Assembly: GCA_019090765.1 (NCBI GenBank)
Contig: JAHRVJ010000098.1
Location: 1-12,332 of the forward strand
DNA from: Ilumatobacteraceae bacterium
GTDB taxonomy: Bacteria; Actinomycetota; Acidimicrobiia; Acidimicrobiales; Ilumatobacteraceae
Direction of reading: 5' to 3'
Length of the DNA stretch: 12,332 bases
The notes below the pieces were generated by a model that saw only the letters and a list, made by a program, of their open reading frames with translations, had not been told where the DNA came from and did no database searches. This document shows positions 6,956 to 12,332 of this stretch, piece by piece. A program made the translations under genes and the position numbers. Position 1 is the first letter of the stretch; every line of letters starts with the position of its first letter.

Positions 6956-8530
6956 CTAGCTTGATACTGCCTCGCTGTTGCGCAGTACAAGTACCCAGGT
7001 GAGCAATGCTGAGATCGCCACTAGCACCAGAGAGGCCAGCCCTGTGGCGGCATAGAACCCCTCTTCGTACGACGACCAGACCTCGGTTGCGAGAGTGCTG
7101 AACCCGATCGGCGACAACAGCAGCGTGATTGGTAGCTCCTTCAGGGTCGAGAGCATCACGAGCCCGCCTGCCGCGGCAAGCCCGGGCCGCATGAGAGGTA
7201 GATCAACGCGCCAGGTGCGGCGAAACCAATTTGGTTCGAGCAACTTTGCTGAGTCCCGCAGTTGAGTGGGCACTGCACCTACGGCGGTTTCGGTCGCGGC
7301 GAGGGCCTGGCTCCCGAAGTGAATCACATAGGCGAGGACCAGCAGACCCATCGTTTGGTAGAAGCGGTCCAATAGGGGGGTGTTCAGGGTCATCACCGCG
7401 AGCGCCAGTGCGATCACGAGTCCGGGTATTGCGAAGCCCCCAATCACGAATACCGAAGCGATCCGCGAGGTGGGGTGTGGTCGGCGGATCGATCCGATCG
7501 CCACTGGTAGTACGACGATCACCGCCAGTACGGCGGCGGTCACTGCAACCGTGGCCGTGCTGATTGCCGGATCAACTAGGTCCGACAGACTCACGCGGCC
7601 GTCGGCGAGACCTCGTCGCGCCCAAGTCCCGAGGCTTAGCAGCGGCACGAATAGGCCGATTCCAGCGACGAAGAGGCATGCGAGTAGCGCCGGAATAGCC
7701 CGCCAGCCAAGGATGATTGTGCGGGAGGGGAGTGGCGATGCTCGTTCGTCGGGAGTCACCCGCCCACGTTGTGACCGCTCAAGAGCGACGACGCCTAACG
7801 CCAGGATCAACACCACGCTGGCGGACGCGAAGGACAGCGCTCGATTGGTTTGACGAGTCGCGTAGATGACCCTGGTGAGAGTGTCATAGCCGAGCAGTTG
7901 AACAGCGCCGAACTCGCTCACCGTGTAGAGAAACACCAGTAGCGAGCCGCCCAGAATGGCTGGCTTCAACTGCGGCAGGGTTATTCGCAAGAAGGTGGCG
8001 CTTGCCGACAGGCCCAACAGGCGGCCGCTTTCTTCGAGGCTTGAACGAAGCCCAACCATTCTTGCCATCACCGGCAACATCACGTAGGGGTACGTGAATG
8101 CCGACAGGACCAACCATGAAGCTCCGAGCCCACGAAACCGTCTTGGTGCGTCGATGCCCACAACGTCGAGGGCGTCGTGGATGATGCCGCCGGGAGCGAG
8201 CCCCGCAATGAACGCGGCCGCTCCCACAAACGAAGGTAGGACCAAGGGGAGTACGAGAACAATTCGCCACACTCGCCGCATTGGCAGGTTGGTCCGCGTC
8301 GTCAGCCAACCAAGTCCGGTCCCGAGCACCGCTGCGGTTGTCGATACCAGCACCGCAAGTTGGATCGTTCGCCACAGTGGGGCCGGGACCTCGGCCAGTG
8401 TGTCGGGAAGCGAGGCGCCCAGTCGCAGTGTCCGCCAGACAACGAAGGCTGCGGGGCCCGCGAAGGCCGCGCCAATAACGATGCTGAGCAGCCGGTTTGG
8501 CGTGAAGGCGGATCGGGCTGCCCTTGGCAC
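6956..8530 (-). CDS. Fe3+-type ABC transporter permease, two fused modules (FbpB-like)
   Basis: This 524-residue membrane protein forms the transport channel. It consists of two homologous permease modules in one chain, as in FbpB/FutB, with about six hydrophobic segments in each half. Each half has an EAA loop that docks on the ATPase: EESGRLLGLSASATFLRITL starting at 166, and RDSAKLLEPNWFRRTWRVDL starting at 425. The first follows the family rule EAAxxLGAS more closely, while the second has Pro-Asn where Gly is usual (LLEPNW). The middle linker (about 250-270) is charged and short. The start is GTG 8528-8530 with no clear Shine-Dalgarno. The product begins with a basic stretch then a membrane segment, which supports it. 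It lies 48 bases downstream of the binding protein gene and eleven before the ATPase gene. Confidence 0.95.
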   Translation of the reverse strand: MPRAARSAFTPNRLLSIVIGAAFAGPAAFVVWRTLRLGASLPDTLAEVPAPLWRTIQLAVLVSTTAAVLGTGLGWLTTRTNLPMRRVWRIVLVLPLVLPSFVGAAAFIAGLAPGGIIHDALDVVGIDAPRRFRGLGASWLVLSAFTYPYVMLPVMARMVGLRSSLEESGRLLGLSASATFLRITLPQLKPAILGGSLLVFLYTVSEFGAVQLLGYDTLTRVIYATRQTNRALSFASASVVLILALGVVALERSQRGRVTPDERASPLPSRTIILGWRAIPALLACLFVAGIGLFVPLLSLGTWARRGLADGRVSLSDLVDPAISTATVAVTAAVLAVIVVLPVAIGSIRRPHPTSRIASVFVIGGFAIPGLVIALALAVMTLNTPLLDRFYQTMGLLVLAYVIHFGSQALAATETAVGAVPTQLRDSAKLLEPNWFRRTWRVDLPLMRPGLAAAGGLVMLSTLKELPITLLLSPIGFSTLATEVWSSYEEGFYAATGLASLVLVAISALLTWVLVLRNSEAVSS

Positions 8531-8578
8531 TATGTCAACGCTAGCGATCGTGTTGCCCGCTGCCGCCGAGTCGTTGGT

Positions 8579-9622
8579 TCAGCTCTCGAGCCCTGATTCA
8601 GAGATCATGACGCGAGTCTGCTCCAGGCCTCCGCCGAGTTCGCCATAGTTGAACCCGCTCACGTCACCGAACTCGATTGCAGGGACCTCGGCTGCAGGCT
8701 CCATACCGATCGCCAGGGGGTACTCAAAAGTTTCGTTAGCGAAGTATTCCTGCCCAGCTGGGCTGAGTAGAAAATTGATCAACGCGGCCGCGTTGTCGGC
8801 GTTATTGCTTCCTTCGAGGATCGCTGAGCCGGTGACGATGAGGATCGATCCGGGGTCATCGGGGGCGAAGTTGTGGTTGGCGCTGGGCTGATCGGGATTC
8901 TCGGCGAGCGCCCGATAGTTGTAGTAGTGGTTGACAAGCCCGACATCAACCTCGCCTCGGCCGACGGCGGCCACGATCGCGGAGTTCTTCGGGTAAGTCA
9001 CCGGGTCGTTCGCGGCGAGTCCGTCGAGCCATTCAGCGGTTGCGTCTTCGCCATCGGTTGAGCGCATCGCAGTGACGAAATCCTGGAAGGAACCATTGCT
9101 CGGGGCGACGCCGACCCGGTCGTTCCATTCCGGTTCTGTGAGCTCGTAGACACTCTCGGGGAGGTCTGCCGGATCAACCAAGTCGGTGTTGTATACGAGC
9201 ACCCGTTGCCGGCCCGAGAACCCAATCCATTTGTCGCTTGCGTCGCGAACAGTCGGGGGCACGAGATCAAGTGTTGCCGCTGGGAGTACGGCCAGCCGCT
9301 CGTTCTGCTCCAGGAATCCAATTGAACCGGGGCTCTGAGACAGGAAGACGTCGGCTTGCACGTTGCCAGCGGCGGCCTCTTCCTCTACTAGTAGCGCGAG
9401 GTCGGCGGAGTCACCGTACTTGACCTTGACATCGATGTTGGTTTCGTCGCTGAAGTCATCGAGGATTGGTTGGATCAGGCTTTCGTTGCGGCCGGAGTAG
9501 ATCGTGACACTGCCATTGCTGCCCGCGTCGTCGCTGCTGCACGCGGCCATGCCGACCGTAAGTGCGAGAACGCCAAACAATGCTGCTCCAGCATTTCTAA
9601 ACCGGTGGTTCTTGGGGGCCAT
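8579..9622 (-). CDS. Fe3+-type ABC transporter substrate-binding lipoprotein (FbpA/FutA-like)
   Basis: This 347-residue protein should capture the substrate outside the membrane and deliver it to the permease. The signal peptide (K4, R7, R9, hydrophobic 11-25) ends with lipobox MAAC, lipidated cysteine C28, followed by an Ser/Asp-rich tether. The mature domain opens with VTIYSGRNESLIQPI (about 39-53), the hallmark start of family-1 ferric-iron binders, and Y42 is a usual ligand position. NHYYNYRAL (231-239) carries the tyrosine pair Y233-Y234 that holds iron in FutA/FbpA proteins. SNGSFQDFVTAM and SPAGQEYFAN are also typical. These support ferric iron rather than polyamine or thiamine. It is the first gene of the operon. 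ATG 9622 has no ribosome site but follows a TACACT box by six bases, so a leaderless mRNA is likely. Confidence 0.95.
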   Translation of the reverse strand: MAPKNHRFRNAGAALFGVLALTVGMAACSSDDAGSNGSVTIYSGRNESLIQPILDDFSDETNIDVKVKYGDSADLALLVEEEAAAGNVQADVFLSQSPGSIGFLEQNERLAVLPAATLDLVPPTVRDASDKWIGFSGRQRVLVYNTDLVDPADLPESVYELTEPEWNDRVGVAPSNGSFQDFVTAMRSTDGEDATAEWLDGLAANDPVTYPKNSAIVAAVGRGEVDVGLVNHYYNYRALAENPDQPSANHNFAPDDPGSILIVTGSAILEGSNNADNAAALINFLLSPAGQEYFANETFEYPLAIGMEPAAEVPAIEFGDVSGFNYGELGGGLEQTRVMISESGLES

Positions 9623-9628
9623 GTTCGC

Positions 9629-9659
9629 AGTGTAGGCATCTCTTGATCGAATGCGTCAA
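9629..9659 (-). promoter_or_regulatory. Leaderless-type promoter of the iron importer operon
   Basis: Read on the minus strand, TTGACG (9659-9654) and TACACT (9634-9629) resemble -35 and -10 boxes. The spacer is 19 bases, slightly long. The -10 box ends six bases before the ATG, which places transcription start on or next to the A of the start codon. Leaderless genes of this shape are common in actinobacteria. Confidence 0.55.
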
Positions 9660-9660
9660 G
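9642..9660. promoter_or_regulatory. Inverted repeat CTTGA-N9-TCAAG, possible operator
   Basis: A perfect five-base inverted repeat with a nine-base centre overlaps the -35 box of the iron importer promoter. A bound protein there would block RNA polymerase, so it is a candidate operator. It does not match the IdeR/DtxR or Fur consensus well, so the regulator is unknown. A repeat this short can occur by chance. Confidence 0.3.
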
Positions 9661-9748
9661 CAGGCCTAACAATCGCCGCCGAATGACCTGGTGCGACGCC
9701 TGAGTATTGGGAAGCTAGTTTGTGCGTTCCGCAACCCGAGGAGTTGGA

Positions 9749-10303
9749 ATGAGTACACAGACTTTTGAACAAGCAATTGCGAGTACCCGTGGGGTGATGG
9801 CCGCGATCACGCCGGAGCAACTCCAGGCTTCGACGCCGTGCGAATCGTGGGATGTCTCTGAGGTGATTAATCACATCATTGCCGGCCAGGGTTTCTTTGT
9901 CGCTGGTATGCAGGGAAAGCCCCCAGCAGAAGCTGCCGATTACGCCGCGGGCGACTACCTCGCCGCGTTCGATGAGGCGACCGCAGCGAGTCTTGCTGCC
10001 TTCTCTGCCGAGGGCGTATTGCAGCAAATGGTGAAAATGCCCTTCGGTGAGATGCCGGGCTTTGCCGTCTTGGGCTTAGCGACGACTGACACGTTCCAGC
10101 ATGGTTGGGACTTGGCCAAGGCCACAGGACAAGACACCAACCTGGCACCCGAATTGGCTGCGGGGCTTCTGGCTCAGTCGCAACAGGCCATTTCGGATTC
10201 CTTCCGCGGCCCCGAGGGTGCTCCTTTCGGCGCTCAACAAGAGGTTGACGCCGATGCCAGCAACGCTGATCAGCTCGCGGGTTTCCTCGGACGCCAGCAG
10301 TAG
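9749..10303 (+). CDS. DinB/maleylpyruvate isomerase-like protein (TIGR03086-type)
   Basis: This cytoplasmic protein of 184 residues looks like the actinobacterial TIGR03086 group of the DinB-like/mycothiol-dependent maleylpyruvate isomerase superfamily. Members are four-helix bundles binding a metal through histidines and probably using mycothiol or another thiol; the reaction of this group is not established. Visible hallmarks are TPCESWDVSEVINHI (29-43, with H42), and DTFQHGWDLAKATGQD (114-129) with D114 and H118. The D-x3-H spacing matches the E-x3-H pair of the known isomerase, with Asp for Glu. ATG 9749 is chosen because GAGGAG (9738-9743) lies five bases before it. A GTG at 9722 stays in frame but has no ribosome site and adds nine unlike residues. 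It is divergent from the iron importer (126 bases between starts) and convergent with the acyl-CoA synthetase. Confidence 0.88.
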   Translation: MSTQTFEQAIASTRGVMAAITPEQLQASTPCESWDVSEVINHIIAGQGFFVAGMQGKPPAEAADYAAGDYLAAFDEATAASLAAFSAEGVLQQMVKMPFGEMPGFAVLGLATTDTFQHGWDLAKATGQDTNLAPELAAGLLAQSQQAISDSFRGPEGAPFGAQQEVDADASNADQLAGFLGRQQ

Positions 10304-10315
10304 CGCGAAGGCGTG

Positions 10316-10353
10316 CGACCGTCGATCAACCGATTCAGTTGATCTGGCGGTCG
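10316..10353. terminator. Bidirectional terminator-like hairpin containing a stop codon
   Basis: GATCAAC (10324-10330) pairs with GTTGATC (10338-10344) around a seven-base loop. Outside a small internal loop, CGACCG (10316-10321) pairs with CGGTCG (10348-10353). The TGA of the acyl-CoA synthetase lies in the loop (10335-10337). Its position between convergent genes suggests termination on both strands, but there is no T run on either side. Confidence 0.45.
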
Positions 10354-11882
10354 TGACCTTCCCAAAATGGCTGGCGGAGCTTGAATTTCTGAAGCTTGCC
10401 GGTCGCCGTTCTTGCGAGTTCGGTGCGGAACTCAACTTGTTTCGGGCACTTGTACCCGGCGAGGAGCGATTTGGTCCAACTGATTACGTCGGCCTCGCTG
10501 AGTTCGCTACCGGGGGTTTTTACGACCAAGGCAGTGACCTGTTCTCCCCACTGTTCGTTCGGGACACCAATAATCGCAACTTCGGTTACGTCGGGATGCC
10601 GGAAGATCGCGTCTTCAACTTCGATTGACGACACGTTTTCGCCACCGGAGACGATGACGTCTTTCTTGCGGTCAGAGATAACGACATAGTTGTCGTTGTC
10701 GATCGAGCCGCCGTCGCCGGTGTAGAAGTAGCCGTCGCGGATGGCGGCCGCGGTCGCTTCAGGCTGCTCCCAGTACCCGCCCATCACCATGTTGCCGCGG
10801 GCCATGATTTCGCCGTCGGAGCTGACGTCCATTGAGCAACCGACCACTGGCGCTCCCGCACGATTGAGCCGGACTGCTCTGTCGCCAGGGGTGAGGTCGT
10901 CGTACTCCGAGCGGTTTCGATTGATGGTGATGACGGGGGTGGTTTCGGTCAGGCCATAGATCTGAACGAACTCCCAACCGAGTTCGGTTTCACATCGCTC
11001 GATGGTGGATGTCGGTGGCGGTGCCCCAGCTACAACGATGCGCACTCGGTCGCGACCGGGTATCGGACGCCCAGTTTGTTGCTCCCACCCAGTTGCCGCG
11101 TCGAGGATCGCGTTGAGCACGGCTGGCGCACCGCACATCAGAGTTACGCCGTGCTCCTCGACGCGGCGCAGAATTTCGACGCCGTCGACCTTGCGGAGAA
11201 TGATGTGTTCAGCCCCCATTCCGGTGATGGCATAGAGCATTCCCCAGCCGTTGCAGTGAAATTGCGGCAACGTGTGGAGGTAGACGTCGCGGTCGGTGAC
11301 ACCCATGTGCCACCCGAAAATGGAGGCGTTTAGCCAAACGTTGCGGTGGGTCAGCTGCACTCCCTTCGGGCGTGCAGTGGTGCCCGAGGTGTAGTTGATA
11401 GTGGCGGTAGCGTCTTCGTCGGCGTTCCAATGGGCCGGTTCGGTGTCGAACCTCAGCAGCTCAGCATCGCTATCGGCGCCGATGATCATCTTGCGCTCGC
11501 ACTCGACGCCCTCAAGCGCAACGGCGAGTTCGGGGTCGACCAGCAGCAGTCGGGCGCCGGAGTGCTCGATGATGTAGCGCACCTCTTCGGCCGCGAGCCG
11601 GAAGTTGATCGGTACAAGCACTCGCCCAGATCCCGACACTCCGAACAGTGCGGTCAGCAGGCGTGCTGAGTTGTGGCTGACCATCGCAACGCGCTCGCCC
11701 TCGGCAATGCCAAGTTGGTCGAGCCCGGCGGCCAGTGCGCGGGCGCGTTCGGCCATTTCCTGATACGTGATCGATCCCCAGGATTCAGCAGGCTGGTCAG
11801 GTTCATCAACTACAGCGACTCGGTCGGGGTAGACCAGTTCGGCGCGACGGATGAAATCGTCGACGGTAAGAGCGACCTTCAT
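10335..11882 (-). CDS. Acyl-CoA synthetase (AMP-forming, long/medium-chain fatty acid type)
   Basis: This 515-residue enzyme activates a carboxylic acid with ATP to an acyl-adenylate and then to acyl-CoA, in the cytoplasm. Core motifs of the ANL superfamily are all present: P-loop YTSGTTARPKG (164-174), QFHCNGW (207-213), QIYGLTETTP (307-316), YFYTGD (385-390, with D390 binding ribose), hinge SDRKKDVIVSGGENVSSIEV (403-422) and the C-terminal lysine K496 in TATGKLQKF. HCNGW and the VSGGENVSS hinge are usual for the fatty-acid and cinnamate-like ligase group, with chain length unknown. ATG 11882 has no ribosome site but a TAGTCT box six bases upstream, hence a likely leaderless transcript. It follows the small protein gene by 46 bases on the same strand, with a hairpin in between, so it probably has its own promoter. 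Confidence 0.95.
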   Translation of the reverse strand: MKVALTVDDFIRRAELVYPDRVAVVDEPDQPAESWGSITYQEMAERARALAAGLDQLGIAEGERVAMVSHNSARLLTALFGVSGSGRVLVPINFRLAAEEVRYIIEHSGARLLLVDPELAVALEGVECERKMIIGADSDAELLRFDTEPAHWNADEDATATINYTSGTTARPKGVQLTHRNVWLNASIFGWHMGVTDRDVYLHTLPQFHCNGWGMLYAITGMGAEHIILRKVDGVEILRRVEEHGVTLMCGAPAVLNAILDAATGWEQQTGRPIPGRDRVRIVVAGAPPPTSTIERCETELGWEFVQIYGLTETTPVITINRNRSEYDDLTPGDRAVRLNRAGAPVVGCSMDVSSDGEIMARGNMVMGGYWEQPEATAAAIRDGYFYTGDGGSIDNDNYVVISDRKKDVIVSGGENVSSIEVEDAIFRHPDVTEVAIIGVPNEQWGEQVTALVVKTPGSELSEADVISWTKSLLAGYKCPKQVEFRTELARTATGKLQKFKLRQPFWEGHDRQIN

Positions 11883-11888
11883 GGTCAG

Positions 11889-11894
11889 AGACTA
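11889..11894 (-). promoter_or_regulatory. -10 box of acyl-CoA synthetase (leaderless type)
   Basis: TAGTCT on the minus strand ends six bases before the ATG, exactly the geometry seen at the iron importer. Transcription would start at the start codon. No convincing -35 box is visible. Confidence 0.4.
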
Positions 11895-11905
11895 TTCAAG
11901 GTGAA

Positions 11906-11924
11906 CCGGCGCGAGGTAGGCCGG
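11906..11924. terminator. Small GC hairpin between small protein and ligase
   Basis: CCGGC (11906-11910) and GCCGG (11920-11924) form a perfect five-base stem around a nine-base loop, starting five bases after the stop of the small protein gene on the minus strand. It could end that transcript before the ligase promoter. No T run, so this is weak. Confidence 0.25.
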
Positions 11925-11928
11925 GGAA

Positions 11929-12153
11929 TTATGCCGCAATGTCGTGGTCGGTTGTTCCAATCCCAATCTGGCCGACCTGGGCTGACGACCGGGCCGCTAG
12001 ATGAAGGCGAATCTCAGCGACATGACGTAGGCCACGCTTGCGCGTCGATTCGCTCAGAGCAAAACGCGGGTTGGTCGCGGGTGACGGCAGCAGCGTCAGT
12101 TGTTCTTGGGGCGTGGTTCCAGAATCGTTTTGTGGTGCGACTGCTTTGATCAT
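11929..12153 (-). CDS. Small conserved-looking protein with TRxxGL motif
   Basis: This 74-residue protein has a coherent core at about 28-52, NPRFALSESTRKRGLRHVAE, continuing into an amphipathic helix that ends HLAAR. The aromatic-x-L-x-x-x-TR-x-x-GL-x-x-V pattern resembles short actinobacterial proteins of unknown function that begin with a variable Pro/Gln-rich tail and end in one helix. The N-terminal part (about 8-30) is polar and looks disordered. ATG 12153 is chosen, although GGAGG lies only one base before it, which is poor spacing. An in-frame GTG at 12180 has no ribosome site but would shorten the gap to the upstream gene to 20 bases. It is co-directional with that upstream gene and with the acyl-CoA synthetase. 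No signal peptide or membrane segment is seen. Confidence 0.6.
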   Translation of the reverse strand: MIKAVAPQNDSGTTPQEQLTLLPSPATNPRFALSESTRKRGLRHVAEIRLHLAARSSAQVGQIGIGTTDHDIAA

Positions 12154-12200
12154 GCCTCCATCTTGATGAAGGGGTGTCACAGGGTTCAGAAGTCGTGGCG

Positions 12201-12332
12201 TCAGTTGGTAACGAGGGCCGCAGCTTCGCGGCCAGGTACATCTTCTGATGCAGCCACGGCATCGCCGTACAGCAACGTTTGAGCGACTGCTGCTAACGGC
12301 ACAATCAGCGCATAGACAAGCGTGATCAGGCC
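12201..12332 (-). CDS. C-terminus of a membrane protein (runs off the right edge)
   Basis: On the minus strand the last 43 codons of a gene enter the window and stop at TGA (12203-12201). The peptide begins with a hydrophobic segment, LITLVYALIVPLAAVAQTLL, then YGD and a polar tail ending AALVTN. A final helix of the form PLxAxAxTLLYxD is typical of the last membrane segment in several actinobacterial multi-pass proteins, where it is often followed by DLR. Here the Asp is followed by Ala-Val instead. The family cannot be named from this fragment. It sits 20 to 47 bases upstream of the small TRxxGL protein on the same strand, so they may be co-transcribed. Confidence 0.6.
   Translation of the reverse strand, partial: GLITLVYALIVPLAAVAQTLLYGDAVAASEDVPGREAAALVTN

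Noticed and set aside
9653..9671. IdeR/DtxR iron box upstream of the iron importer
   Set aside because: Only about half of the positions match the 19-base consensus, and the second half-site is missing.
1..12332. tRNA, rRNA, CRISPR array, insertion sequence or phage genes
   Set aside because: No cloverleaf, no regularly spaced repeats, no transposase or integrase motifs were found on reading both strands.

Overview
The window reads as chromosomal DNA of a fairly GC-rich actinobacterium. The clues are mycobacterial/acidimicrobial-style proteins (a maleylpyruvate-isomerase/DinB-like protein, an NTF2-like secreted protein, a short protein with a TRxxGL motif), lipoproteins, GTG/TTG starts, and -10 boxes placed so close to the start codon that the mRNAs look leaderless. 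An Acidimicrobiia-type lineage is my best guess from protein flavour alone; nothing here proves the taxon. I see no rRNA, tRNA, CRISPR array, insertion sequence or phage gene, and most of the window is ordinary housekeeping or transport content.

Layout. 1-1080 (+): 3' part of a probably secreted or membrane-anchored protein ending in an NTF2-like domain. 1189-2310 (+): M24 metallopeptidase (Xaa-Pro aminopeptidase type) with all five metal ligands. 2327-2995 (-): lipoprotein of unknown function, convergent with the peptidase. 3031-3906 (+): multi-pass membrane protein sharing a very short divergent promoter region with the lipoprotein. 3907-4356: 450 bases without an intact gene but with two protein-like segments in different plus-strand frames, probably a broken gene. 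4357-5607 (+): class C beta-lactamase-family serine hydrolase lipoprotein.

9622-5688 (-) is a three-gene Fe3+-type ABC importer, transcribed in the order binding lipoprotein, double-module permease, ATPase. It has a leaderless-type promoter with an inverted repeat over the -35 region. Divergent from it, 9749-10303 (+), is a DinB/maleylpyruvate isomerase-like protein. It converges on an acyl-CoA synthetase (11882-10335, -), with a hairpin between them that carries the ligase stop codon in its loop. Upstream of the ligase on the same strand are a short conserved-looking protein (12153-11929) and the C-terminus of a membrane protein that runs off the right edge (12332-12201).

The iron importer is the only clear multi-gene functional unit: the lipoprotein captures ferric iron outside the membrane, the permease forms the channel and the ATPase powers it. 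I found no convincing new multi-gene system. The best leads are the broken gene at about 4030-4356, the repeated leaderless promoter geometry and the small TRxxGL protein.
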